In this document: positions 31,997-39,753 of the stretch, one piece after another | Position numbering within the stretch: position 1 is the first letter of the stretch | Layout of the letters: every line of letters begins with the position of its first letter | Source of the DNA: Oscillospiraceae bacterium | Lineage (GTDB): Bacteria > Bacillota > Clostridia > Oscillospirales > Oscillospiraceae | Length of the DNA: 64,000 bases | Reading direction: 5' to 3' | Assembly: GCA_910575265.1 (NCBI GenBank) | Contig: CAJTEA010000010.1 | Span: 1 to 64,000 of the forward strand | Translations under genes and position numbers: made by a program | The notes under the pieces: model-generated | Told to the model about the DNA's origin: nothing | Seen by the model: only the letters and a program-made list of their open reading frames with translations | Databases searched by the model: none

Positions 31997-34354
31997 CTAT
32001 TTGTCCTTATCTTGGGCACATTGCTCAGAAATGGACCGGTCCAGCTCCGCCGCCCGGCCGGCGTAGAAGTCGCACAGCTCGGCGGCCAGCTCCAGATCGG
32101 GGCCCTCGGCGACAATGCGCAGGGCGGACCGCCGGGTGATGGGGGTGAGATAGACCCAGCCGTTTCCGGTACGCATGCGCAGACCCTCTCCGGTAGGCTT
32201 GCGGGCGTGTTCCCGGGCCAGGGCCTGCATCACCCTCGCCCGGTCGGAGGACAGGGGCACCTCCCGCCGCCAGGAGGAGAACCGGGGGGTCTTGGCCACC
32301 AGCGCTTCCAGCTTCTGCCCGGAAACCGCCATCCGGGCGCAGATCCGGACGGCGGCGGCGGGGGCCTGACGCGTCCAGGGCTGGGCGGCGTAGAGCTCCC
32401 GGGCGGGACCTCCGTCCCGGTCCAGACGGAGCACCGTCCCACCGTAGCCCGCCGCCACCAGCTCCACCGCCGCGCTGGCCTCCGGGGGGACGGCCACCTT
32501 GCCGGAGCCGTTTTCCATCTCAATAAGGGATACCAGCGTAAGCAGCTGGCTGGGGTCTGCCATCGCGCCCCGCTCGTCCTGGGCGGTGAGGGAAAAGCCG
32601 CCCCGCTGGGCATGGAAGGCGGGAATACCGGGCCTCCACTCCCGCTCCAGCCGACATCCCAGGGCGGACAGGGCCGCGCGGAGAGCCCGGTCCTCCGGTG
32701 TGGAATCCCCCACCGCCGCGGTCACCCGCCGCAAAGCGGGACGGCGCAGGTTGGCCTCCTCCACGGTTTGGCGGGCCCAGTCCTCCTGGGTGTAGTCCAG
32801 CCGCCGCAGACGGCCCACCTTCTCCCCCCGGACCCGGCGGGCCTCCCCCTGTAACAGGGCGTGCTCCAGCTTTCGCTCCCGTGTCCGGCCCAGAGGCAGG
32901 CCGGTTTTGTCGAAAAAGTGGAGATAGACCGTTCCGTCCGTCTCCTCCACAAAGAGGGAGACGGGCAGCTGATACCGGGCCGCGGCTTCCGCCCCCTGGA
33001 CGGGGCTGTCCAGAGAATGGGACAGCACGTCTCCGCCGGCCGCCGCCGCGCCCACCGCCGCCGCGCGGGCCAGCATGCCCGCTCCAGGGGTGGAAGAGCA
33101 GCCCAGGCCCACCGCGCCCTCGGCCCCTAAAACGCTGCCCAGGGTGAGCAAAGCCTCCGGCCCCATGTCCTCTCCCAGTACGCCGCGGACCGCCCCGTTA
33201 TCCCCAAAGCGGAGCACACCCTTCTGGCTTCCGCTGGTGATGGAGCGGGCCAGCCGGCAGCCGGCGGGGGCGGTCTGACCGGGCCAGAGCTTGACCCGCT
33301 CCAGCAGAACGGCCTCCTCCTCCGCCAGGGCGTTCTCCCCCAGCACCGCCCCCTCGTTGAGAACGGCCCCTCTCCGGGCGGAGGCTCCCTTGCACAAAAC
33401 AGCGCCGTACAGCGTGGTCCTGGGGCCGGCGGCTGCGTTTTCCAGCAAAATGCACTGCTGTACCATGGCCCGCTCCCCGACCGACACCCCGTTTTCCAGC
33501 ACGGTATGGGGACCAACGAGACAGCCCTCCCCCAGGGTGACGCCCTCGCCGATCCAGCAGGGGGGGATCAGGTTGATTCCGTTCGGCAGGGGTCGGGCCG
33601 ACCAGACTCCGCTGTCCCGCTTGGGCAGGCCCATGTCCAGCTTCACTTTGCCGGACAGGGCGTCGCAGGCGCAGTCCAGATAGGCCTTGCAGTTCCCCAT
33701 GTCCCGCCAGTAGCCCTCCAGAGGCAGGCCGTAGAGGGGCGCGCCCTCCCGGAGCATGGCGGGAAACAGGTCCTTTCCAAAGTCCCACACCGTCCCCTCC
33801 GGCACCCGGTCCATGGCCGCGGGAGAGAGCAGGTAAATTCCGGTGTTGATCTGGTCGGTGAACACCTGTCCCCAGCCCGGCTTTTCCACAAACCGCTCCA
33901 CCCTGCCCCCCTCGCCGGTGAGGACCAGACCGTACTCCAGCGGACTGGGGTGGCGGTAGAGGCCCAGGGTGGCCTCCGCCCCCCGTTCCCGGTGGAACTG
34001 GAGCAGCGCGGTCAGATCCAGGTCGCAGACGCAGTCCCCGCTGATAACCAGAAAGTCCTCCCGGCCCAGATGGGTCATACAGCTTTTTACGCTGCCCGCC
34101 GTGCCCAGAGGCTCCTCCTCGATCAAATAGGTCAGCCGTACCCCAAGCCGCTCGCCGCCGCCGAAATAGTCCATCACCGCCTGGGGCTTGTAGCACAGGG
34201 TGACGCAGATGTCCTCCACTCCGTGGCCCCGCAGCAGCTGAATAATGTGCTCCATCACTGGCCGGCCCAGCAAGGGAGTCATGGGCTTGGGACTGCCCAG
34301 AGACAGGGGACGCAGCCGGGTGCCTTCCCCGCCCGCCATAATAACCGCTTTCAA
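31997..34354 (-). CDS. Sugar-phosphate nucleotidyltransferase fused to a degenerate phosphohexomutase
   Basis: 785 aa. Residues 1-235 form a nucleotidyltransferase (KAVIMAGGEGTRLRPL, FVEKPGWG, NTGIYLLSP). About 250-360 is a left-handed beta-helix. From about 375 onward is a phosphohexomutase-like fold. In that part the phospho-serine loop reads SSTPGAGMLARA, without serine at the usual catalytic place, and the DGDxDR metal loop is not found, so the mutase half is probably inactive. TTG at 34354 is preferred: GGAAGG has no spacing to the ATG at 34366, and the family begins with KAVIMAGG. Likely provides an NDP-sugar such as GDP-mannose or NDP-glucose, or senses one. Confidence 0.82.
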   Translation of the reverse strand: MKAVIMAGGEGTRLRPLSLGSPKPMTPLLGRPVMEHIIQLLRGHGVEDICVTLCYKPQAVMDYFGGGERLGVRLTYLIEEEPLGTAGSVKSCMTHLGREDFLVISGDCVCDLDLTALLQFHRERGAEATLGLYRHPSPLEYGLVLTGEGGRVERFVEKPGWGQVFTDQINTGIYLLSPAAMDRVPEGTVWDFGKDLFPAMLREGAPLYGLPLEGYWRDMGNCKAYLDCACDALSGKVKLDMGLPKRDSGVWSARPLPNGINLIPPCWIGEGVTLGEGCLVGPHTVLENGVSVGERAMVQQCILLENAAAGPRTTLYGAVLCKGASARRGAVLNEGAVLGENALAEEEAVLLERVKLWPGQTAPAGCRLARSITSGSQKGVLRFGDNGAVRGVLGEDMGPEALLTLGSVLGAEGAVGLGCSSTPGAGMLARAAAVGAAAAGGDVLSHSLDSPVQGAEAAARYQLPVSLFVEETDGTVYLHFFDKTGLPLGRTRERKLEHALLQGEARRVRGEKVGRLRRLDYTQEDWARQTVEEANLRRPALRRVTAAVGDSTPEDRALRAALSALGCRLEREWRPGIPAFHAQRGGFSLTAQDERGAMADPSQLLTLVSLIEMENGSGKVAVPPEASAAVELVAAGYGGTVLRLDRDGGPARELYAAQPWTRQAPAAAVRICARMAVSGQKLEALVAKTPRFSSWRREVPLSSDRARVMQALAREHARKPTGEGLRMRTGNGWVYLTPITRRSALRIVAEGPDLELAAELCDFYAGRAAELDRSISEQCAQDKDK

Positions 34355-34418
34355 ACGCTTCGCCATCCTTCCGTCGCTTAGTAACGGTTAGTATGGCCCG
34401 GGACACCCGCTTTCAATC

Positions 34419-34447
34419 TTGTGTGAAACAGCAATATATGGTATAGT
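34419..34447 (+). promoter_or_regulatory. Promoter of the ArsC-like gene
   Basis: TTGTGT (34419-34424), 17-bp spacer, TATAGT (34442-34447). Confidence 0.6.
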
Positions 34448-34474
34448 GGAGGCAAGAAAGAGGGGAAGATGAGT

Positions 34475-34807
34475 ATGAACATCCAGATTTTCGGCAAGAG
34501 CAAGTGCTTCGATACAAAAAAGGCGGAGCGGTGGTTCAAGGAGCGGCGGGTAAAATTTCAGTCGGTGGACGTGAAAAAATACGGTATGAGCCTGGGAGAG
34601 CTGACCAGCGTGAAGAACGCGGTGGGGCTGGAGGCCATGGTGGACCCCAGGCACCCGGACGCGGTGCTGGTATCCTATCTGGCCGGCGACCAGGCCAGGC
34701 TGGAAAAGCTCTTTGAGGACCCAACCCTTCTGCGCACCCCTTTGGTCCGCAACGGAAAACAGGCCACGGTGGGCTACTGTCCTGAAGTGTGGGAGCGCTG
34801 GACGTAA
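34475..34807 (+). CDS. ArsC/Spx-family protein
   Basis: 110 aa thioredoxin-fold protein of the arsenate reductase (ArsC)/Spx/YffB group. IQIFGKSKCFDTKKAERWFK carries a single active-site cysteine rather than Spx CxxC, and LLRTPLVRNGKQATVGY is the conserved cis-Pro region. It may be a glutaredoxin-like reductase; true arsenate reduction cannot be claimed because no ars gene is adjacent. ATG at 34475 is preferred over 34469 because GAGGGG lies 9 nt before it rather than 3. A WYL regulator follows in the same direction, after a small hairpin. Confidence 0.82.
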   Translation: MNIQIFGKSKCFDTKKAERWFKERRVKFQSVDVKKYGMSLGELTSVKNAVGLEAMVDPRHPDAVLVSYLAGDQARLEKLFEDPTLLRTPLVRNGKQATVGYCPEVWERWT

Positions 34808-34876
34808 AAAAGTCCGTTTTACTGGACTTCTTCTGTGCTAGGCTGGGGAGTGAAACCCGGAAGGAGGATGCGATAC

Positions 34877-35896
34877 ATGGCAAAAAGCACCAATCAGAAA
34901 ACCAAGCTGCTCCATCTGCGCCATATGCTCCTGCGGCAGACCGATGAGGACCACCCTCTCACCGTGCCCCAGATGATTGAGGCGCTGGCCCGCCAGGATA
35001 TCAGAGCCGAGCGCAAGAGCATCTACGATGACCTGGAGGCGCTCAGGCAGTTTGGTCTGGACGTCCAGTCCCGGAAGGGGAAAAACCCGGGCTGGTTTGT
35101 GGGAGGGCGGGACTTTGAGCTGCCCGAGGTCAAGCTGCTGATGGACGCGGTGCAGTCTTCCCGGTTCATCACCCAGAAGAAGAGCGACGCGCTGATCCGC
35201 AAGCTGGAGGGGCTGGCCAGCGTCCACCAGGCGGGCCAGCTCCAGCGGCAGGTGTATGTGTCCGGCCGGATCAAAGTGATGAATGAGAGCATCTATTACA
35301 ACGTGGATAAGCTCCACACCGCCATCGCCGGACAAAAGGCCATCACCTTTCAATATTTTGACTTGGACATCGCCCGGAAAAAAGTGCTCCGGCAGGAGGG
35401 GAAACGCTACGCGGTATCCCCCTACGGCCTGATCTGGAACAGCGAGAACTACTATCTGGTGGCCTTTGACCACGCCCACCAGGAGATGCGCCACTACCGG
35501 GTGGACAAGATGACCGAAATCGTGGTCACCTGCATGGACCGGGAGGGACGGGACCGATATCCCGCTTTTCACCTGGCGGAATATGGGCAGAAGCACTTTG
35601 GCATGTACGGCGGACAGGAGATGAAGGTCACCCTCCGAGGCCGGCGGGACAAGGCCGGTTTGGTGTGGGACCGCTTTGGTCAGGACGTGATTCTGGTCCC
35701 CGACGGGGAGGAATACTTCACCGTCACCCTGCCCGTGGTCATCAGCCCCCAGTTTTTCGGCTGGCTGCTGGGACTGGGCGGCAGCGTCACCCTGATCCGG
35801 CCCAGGGACGCGGTGAATGCTTACCGGCGGTGTCTGGCCGCCGCGCTGGAGGAGCTGCCGCCGGCGGTCCAGCCGGTCCCGGAACCGGAAAATTAA
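34877..35896 (+). CDS. WYL-domain transcriptional regulator
   Basis: 339 aa. N-terminal winged helix-turn-helix (PLTVPQMIEALARQDIRAERKSIYDDLEALRQFG, about 28-61), middle WYL domain (about 135-235) with YAVSPYGLIWNSENYYLVAF, and C-terminal WCX region. WYL proteins sense nucleic acid or nucleotide ligands and often act in DNA-damage or phage responses; the target here is unknown. AAGGAGG lies 9 nt before the ATG at 34877. A small palindrome AGTCC/GGACT upstream (34810-34827) may end the previous gene or be an operator. Confidence 0.86.
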   Translation: MAKSTNQKTKLLHLRHMLLRQTDEDHPLTVPQMIEALARQDIRAERKSIYDDLEALRQFGLDVQSRKGKNPGWFVGGRDFELPEVKLLMDAVQSSRFITQKKSDALIRKLEGLASVHQAGQLQRQVYVSGRIKVMNESIYYNVDKLHTAIAGQKAITFQYFDLDIARKKVLRQEGKRYAVSPYGLIWNSENYYLVAFDHAHQEMRHYRVDKMTEIVVTCMDREGRDRYPAFHLAEYGQKHFGMYGGQEMKVTLRGRRDKAGLVWDRFGQDVILVPDGEEYFTVTLPVVISPQFFGWLLGLGGSVTLIRPRDAVNAYRRCLAAALEELPPAVQPVPEPEN

Positions 35897-35999
35897 AACA
35901 GGATAAAAATTTTGTCGATTCAGTGGTATTTTTCCCAAGTGTGTGATATGATAAGGATGTCAGATAATATCCACAGCTTTGAAAGGAGGCGCTGCTGAG

Positions 36000-36422
36000 A
36001 TGACAGCATTTTGGCTGATTGCGTTTATTGCCCTTGTGGCGGGCGAGGCGGCCACGGTGGGATTGGTCTGCATCTGGTTTGCCGCGGGGGCGGTGGGCGG
36101 ATTTCTGGTGGCCGTTTTGGGCGGCCAGTTCTGGTTCCAGCTCATTGTGTTCGCCGCGGTGTCCGCTCTGACGCTGGCGCTGGTACGTCCCGCGGCATCC
36201 CGCTTTGTACATCCGCGCCGCTCCCCGACCAACGCTGACCGGGTGGTGAACCAGACCGCCTCGGTTACCGAGACCATCGACAACGAGTCCGGCACTGGCC
36301 AGGTCAATGTTCTGGGTCAGGTCTGGACCGCCCGCAGTACCCTGGACGTGGTCATCCCCGCCGGAACCCAGGTAAAGGTAAGGCGGATCGAGGGGGTAAA
36401 GGTGTTTGTAGAAACCCTGTAA
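36000..36422 (+). CDS. NfeD-like membrane protein
   Basis: 140 aa. Two or three membrane segments (FWLIAFIALVAGEAATVGLV, IWFAAGAVGGFLVAVLGG, FQLIVFAAVSALTLALV) precede a soluble OB-fold domain (about 80-140, GQVNVLGQVWTARS). Short NfeD proteins pair with SPFH/stomatin proteins in membrane microdomains, and the next gene is exactly such a partner, 31 nt away. ATG at 36000 has AAAGGAGG 10 nt upstream. Confidence 0.88.
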   Translation: MTAFWLIAFIALVAGEAATVGLVCIWFAAGAVGGFLVAVLGGQFWFQLIVFAAVSALTLALVRPAASRFVHPRRSPTNADRVVNQTASVTETIDNESGTGQVNVLGQVWTARSTLDVVIPAGTQVKVRRIEGVKVFVETL

Positions 36423-36453
36423 TTACAATAAATCAAAGGAAGGGAACAAGATT

Positions 36454-37428
36454 ATGGAAATTTTGAAGGTTGTTCTGCCCATTGTCGCAATCGTTGTTGT
36501 ACTGCTCATCATCTTCGGCTCCTGTGTCAAAATCGTACCTCAGTCCAGGGCCTATGTAATCACCCGTCTGGGCGTGTTCTACGCCGTGTGGAACGAGGGC
36601 CTGAAGTTCAAGGTGCCCTTTATCGACCGGGTGGTGAAAAACGTGTCGCTGAAGGAGCAGGTAGTGGACTTCGCACCCCAGCCTGTCATCACCAAGGATA
36701 ACGTGACCATGCAGATTGATTCCGTTGTCTACTTCCAGATTACCGACCCCAAGCTGTACACCTATGGCATTGAGAATCCCATGTCCGCCATTGAGAACCT
36801 CACCGCCACCACCCTGCGCAACCTGATCGGCGATATGGACCTGGAGCAGACCCTCACCAGCCGGGACCACATCAACACCAAGATGCGCGCCCTTCTGGAC
36901 GAGGCCACCGACCCCTGGGGCATCAAGGTCAACCGGGTGGAGCTGAAAAATATCATGCCGCCCCGTGACATTCAGGAGGCCATGGAGAAGCAGATGCGGG
37001 CCGAGCGGGAGCGCCGGGAATCCGTCCTCCAGGCCCAGGGCAAGAAGGAGTCCCAGGTGCTGGTGGCCGAGGGTGAAAAGCAGGCCGCCATTCTCCGGGC
37101 CGACGCCGCCAAGCAGGCCGCGATCCTCCAGGCCGAAGGCGCCAAGCAGGCCAAGATTCTGGAGGCCGAGGCCGAGGCGGAAGCCATTTTGAAGGTCCAG
37201 CAGGCCACCGCCGACGCCATCCGCCTGATTAACGAGGCCGCTCCCGGCCAGGGCGTGCTGACCATCAAGGCCCTGGAGGCCTTCACCGCCGCCGCCAACG
37301 GCAAGGCCACCAAGATTATCATCCCCTCTGAGCTTCAGGGCATCGCCGGCCTGGCCGCCGCCGCCAAGACCGTCCTCGACACCGAGGACCCTAAGGCGGC
37401 TGTTACGAAAAACGTGCCGAAGCAGTAA
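36454..37428 (+). CDS. SPFH/band 7 (stomatin/QmcA-like) protein
   Basis: 324 aa. One N-terminal membrane helix (VVLPIVAIVVVLLIIFGSCV), the SPFH domain (about 25-190; VPQSRAYVITRLGVFYAVW, PPRDIQEAMEKQM) and an Ala/Glu-rich coiled coil (190-260) that drives oligomer ring formation. It organises membrane microdomains and regulates membrane proteases. Operon with NfeD upstream and a 44-residue protein downstream. Confidence 0.92.
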   Translation: MEILKVVLPIVAIVVVLLIIFGSCVKIVPQSRAYVITRLGVFYAVWNEGLKFKVPFIDRVVKNVSLKEQVVDFAPQPVITKDNVTMQIDSVVYFQITDPKLYTYGIENPMSAIENLTATTLRNLIGDMDLEQTLTSRDHINTKMRALLDEATDPWGIKVNRVELKNIMPPRDIQEAMEKQMRAERERRESVLQAQGKKESQVLVAEGEKQAAILRADAAKQAAILQAEGAKQAKILEAEAEAEAILKVQQATADAIRLINEAAPGQGVLTIKALEAFTAAANGKATKIIIPSELQGIAGLAAAAKTVLDTEDPKAAVTKNVPKQ

Positions 37429-37443
37429 AAGGAGGCTTAACGC

Positions 37444-37578
37444 GTGAATATGCAAGAGAACGCCAGACTTATTCTGGGACTGAGATATAAAGGATGGACC
37501 GATACTGAAATAGCGGATTTCCTCCTTTGGATTGAATCAGGAGAGGAACAGTATAAACCGAAACGAAATGAGGATTAA
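37444..37578 (+). CDS. Small conserved-looking protein after the SPFH gene
   Basis: 44 aa, beginning MNMQENARLILGLRYKGWTD and ending with a basic/acidic tail. GTG at 37444 follows AAAAGGAGG by 8 nt, 15 nt after the SPFH stop, so it belongs to that operon. The pattern ARLILGLR ... GWTDTEIADFLLWIESGEEQY suggests a compact helical fold. Function is unknown. A terminator directly follows. Confidence 0.7.
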   Translation: MNMQENARLILGLRYKGWTDTEIADFLLWIESGEEQYKPKRNED

Positions 37579-37586
37579 AAAGGATG

Positions 37587-37613
37587 AGGGCCGGGGAAAT
37601 CCCCGGCCCTTTC
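37587..37613 (+). terminator. Terminator of the NfeD-SPFH operon
   Basis: AGGGCCGGGG / CCCCGGCCCT with AAAT loop followed by TT. It may also serve the converging 43-residue gene. Confidence 0.8.
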
Positions 37614-37618
37614 GCGGT

Positions 37619-37750
37619 TTACTCGGTTTCTTTGTCCTCGTCAGAAGCGAGGTACATTTCTTCGCACTTCTGTTGTGCGGCGATAAGCGTGTTGAGCGCT
37701 TCTTCACTGGCTCGGCACATGGCTAGGTACATTTCTTTGTAATCTGGCAT
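37619..37750 (-). CDS. Small protein divergent to an XRE regulator
   Basis: 43 aa starting MPDYKEMYLAMCRASEEALN; helical, with two repeats of the pattern (Y)KEMYLA / CEEMYLA. AGGAGTGAT precedes its ATG. It is driven by a near-consensus promoter (TTGACA-18-TATAAT) whose spacer carries an operator, and it diverges from the XRE gene at 37843. Similar small proteins often sit beside phage- or transposon-type XRE genes (from memory). Function unknown. Confidence 0.65.
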   Translation of the reverse strand: MPDYKEMYLAMCRASEEALNTLIAAQQKCEEMYLASDEDKETE

Positions 37751-37770
37751 ATTATCACTCCTCATAGCGT

Positions 37771-37823
37771 ATTATATTCGGTGATACCGACTTTTGTCAA
37801 TATCGGTATTGCCGAAGTTATAT
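37771..37823. promoter_or_regulatory. Overlapping divergent promoters with two operators
   Basis: Minus: TTGACA (37800-37795)-18-TATAAT (37776-37771). Plus: TTGTCA (37794-37799)-18-TTATAT (37818-37823). The two -35 elements share the same palindrome. TCGGTGATACCGA (37778-37790) lies in the minus spacer and TCGGTATTGCCGA (37803-37815) in the plus spacer, 25 bp apart: an XRE-controlled switch by appearance. Confidence 0.7.
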
Positions 37824-37842
37824 ATTTTCTCAGGGTGATATT

Positions 37843-38073
37843 GTGCTGTTTCCAAGAATACGTGATTTACGAGAGGACAGTGACAAAAAGCAGCTTGAAC
37901 TTGCAAACTATTTGCATATTCGTGCGAATACCTATTCTGACTATGAAAATGGCAAAATAAATATTCCAATTGACGCCCTGATTAAAATCGCAGACTTCTA
38001 CAACGTCAGTCTGGACTATCTGGTTGGCCGGGACGATGTGCCCAACCGAACACAGAGAAAATTTTCATTGTAA
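37843..38073 (+). CDS. Small XRE-family repressor
   Basis: 76 aa. Essentially only a helix-turn-helix domain: RIRDLREDSDKKQLELANYL, HIRANTYSDYENGKINIP, LIKIADFYNVSLDYLVGRDD. GTG start with CAGGGTGAT upstream. AT-rich compared with neighbours. It diverges from the 43-residue gene, and two TCGG-N5-CCGA operators lie between them, so it probably represses both promoters. Confidence 0.82.
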   Translation: MLFPRIRDLREDSDKKQLELANYLHIRANTYSDYENGKINIPIDALIKIADFYNVSLDYLVGRDDVPNRTQRKFSL

Positions 38074-38129
38074 GTTTTCCGCTCCGCCGCGCATACTGAC
38101 AGCAAACGTGTCAAGGAGTGGGTGCGGCG

Positions 38130-38855
38130 ATGAACAGGAAACGATTGACAGCGCTTTTGTGTGTATTGGGTCTGCTTCTGGCCTTCCCCGGGCCGGGACA
38201 GACTGTGCCCGCGGACGCCCCGCTGGAGGTGACGGTGGACGGCCCGCCTCTGGTAGCCCTCACCTTTGACGACGGCCCCCGGTCCTCCACCACCGGTCCC
38301 CTGCTGGACGGCCTGGAGCTTCGTGAGGTGCCCGCCACCTTTTTCCTGGTGGGAAACCGTATCCCAGGCAACGAGGACCTGGTCCGGCGCATGGCGGCGG
38401 AGGGGCATCAGATCGGAATCCACACCTATGACCATGTAAGCTTGAAGGGTCTGTCCCGGACGGACTTTGACCTTCAGGTGGGCAAGACCCAGGCGCTGAT
38501 TACCAGTCTGGTTGGAGAGGGAAACTACTGGCTCCGCCCGCCCTATGGCTTTCTGGACCAAAACGCGGAGAGCTGGTGTAGTGGCCCCATCATCCTCTGG
38601 TCGGTGGACCCGGAGGACTGGAAGGACGACAACGTCGACCGCGTTACCGCCGCCGTGGTGGACCATGTGTCCGATGGGGACATCATTCTGCTCCACGACC
38701 TGTTCCCCAGCTCGGCCGAGGCCGCGCTGCGCGTTGTGGACGAGCTGTTGGCCAGGGGATACTGCTTTGTTACGGTGGAGCAGCTGATGGAGGAGCGGGG
38801 AGTGGCTCCTGAGACGGGACTGCGCTGCCGCAGGTGTCCGCCAGCCGGAAAATAA
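38130..38855 (+). CDS. Secreted polysaccharide deacetylase (NodB domain)
   Basis: 241 aa. A signal peptide or anchor (LTALLCVLGLLLAFPGPGQT) precedes a NodB domain: motif 1 ALTFDDGP (metal and catalytic Asp), motif 2 HQIGIHTYDH (zinc His pair), motif 3 YWLRPPYG, and LLHD near the end. Likely removes N-acetyl groups from peptidoglycan or another surface glycan. ATG at 38130 is preferred; the in-frame GTG at 38118 lies inside the AAGGAGTGG ribosome site. Confidence 0.9.
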   Translation: MNRKRLTALLCVLGLLLAFPGPGQTVPADAPLEVTVDGPPLVALTFDDGPRSSTTGPLLDGLELREVPATFFLVGNRIPGNEDLVRRMAAEGHQIGIHTYDHVSLKGLSRTDFDLQVGKTQALITSLVGEGNYWLRPPYGFLDQNAESWCSGPIILWSVDPEDWKDDNVDRVTAAVVDHVSDGDIILLHDLFPSSAEAALRVVDELLARGYCFVTVEQLMEERGVAPETGLRCRRCPPAGK

Positions 38856-38869
38856 ATTTCAAAAAACGA

Positions 38870-38898
38870 TTGTAATTTCTCCCACAATCATGTAAACT
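38870..38898 (+). promoter_or_regulatory. Promoter of the 56-residue membrane protein gene
   Basis: TTGTAA (38870-38875), 17-bp spacer, TAAACT (38893-38898). Confidence 0.6.
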
Positions 38899-38932
38899 AA
38901 GGACAACAGTTTTGTGCATAGGAGGTACAATC

Positions 38933-39103
38933 ATGAAGGTAGCCCGCTTTGTACTGAAAATCGTCGCGCTGTCCCTGACCGCCGCCGCCCTGGTGTGCGC
39001 GGTAATCGCTTACTGGGACGGACTAACCAAGGTGCGCGGTTCCGTCAAAGGAAAGCTGAGCCGCTCGGATTACGACGATGAGTATGACGATTACGAGGAG
39101 TAA
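38933..39103 (+). CDS. Small single-pass membrane protein with acidic tail
   Basis: 56 aa. One membrane helix (VARFVLKIVALSLTAAALVCAVIAYW) and a tail ending DYDDEYDDYEE. GGAGGT lies 6 nt before the ATG, and there is a promoter and a strong terminator of its own, so it is a genuine independent small gene. Function unknown. Confidence 0.75.
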   Translation: MKVARFVLKIVALSLTAAALVCAVIAYWDGLTKVRGSVKGKLSRSDYDDEYDDYEE

Positions 39104-39139
39104 AAACAGCCGCCGGCCCTGAGGCCGGCGGCTGTTTTT
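39102..39139. terminator. Bidirectional terminator
   Basis: AAAAACAGCCGCCGGCC / GGCCGGCGGCTGTTTTT, 4-nt loop, between the small membrane gene (+) and the CmpB-like gene (-). Confidence 0.92.
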
Positions 39140-39653
39140 ACTTGTACCACTGGAGACAGCGGGTATCTCCATACCGCCGAAGCAGCGCGGCGGTGATCAG
39201 GCCGTCTGTCAGCAGAGTGGCCAGAGCCATCCAGCTTACCGGAGCCGGTATGCGCGCCAGCAGCGGGGCCAGGATGGGCTGGAGCCAGTAAACCAGCCCC
39301 AGAGACAGCGCTCCCCAGGCCAGGGAGAAGGGCAGGCAGACCCGCCCCTGTAGGTTTCCGGGCAGGCCGGCGTAGCTCCAAAAAGAGACCCCCAGCACCT
39401 TTTCGTGGTACAGGGCGGTGATATACTCCGCCGCCGTGGCGGTCAGACCGCCGGCCAGAAACAGGGCCCAGGGCCGGACAGTCACCCACCCGGGCAGCAG
39501 CAGGATGAGACAGGCGCCCAGCCCGTACACCGGGCACAGCGGCAGCACCAGCAGGCCCTTCCGGTTCGGCCTTCCTCCAATCGCGGTCGCAAAGGCTGTT
39601 TCCAGCAAAAAACCGAGAAAACTGTACGCTAAAAAGTTCCAAAACCAGATCAA
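39138..39653 (-). CDS. CmpB-like putative ABC transporter permease family membrane protein
   Basis: 171 aa, about five membrane helices. IWFWNFLAYSFLGFLLETAF, the NRKGLLVLPLCPVYGLGA motif and TATAAEYITALYHEKVLG match the family often named putative ABC transporter (CmpB, PF06541). No ATPase or binding protein is adjacent, so a transport role is doubtful. TTG at 39653 is preferred, with GGAAGGAGAGGG upstream; longer in-frame starts have no site. Confidence 0.78.
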   Translation of the reverse strand: MIWFWNFLAYSFLGFLLETAFATAIGGRPNRKGLLVLPLCPVYGLGACLILLLPGWVTVRPWALFLAGGLTATAAEYITALYHEKVLGVSFWSYAGLPGNLQGRVCLPFSLAWGALSLGLVYWLQPILAPLLARIPAPVSWMALATLLTDGLITAALLRRYGDTRCLQWYK

Positions 39654-39712
39654 AACGCTCCCTCTCCTTCCACCGCTAGGATGTGAGCGGAGGGGGAATT
39701 TCATACGTCATA

Positions 39713-39745
39713 AAACCCCGGAACGCTGGGGGGCGCTCCGGGGTT
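39713..39745 (-). terminator. Terminator of rny
   Basis: On the minus strand AAACCCCGGAGCGCC / GGCG-TTCCGGGGTTTT-like stem, a few bases after the rny stop. Confidence 0.75.
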
Positions 39746-39753
39746 TCTCTCTC

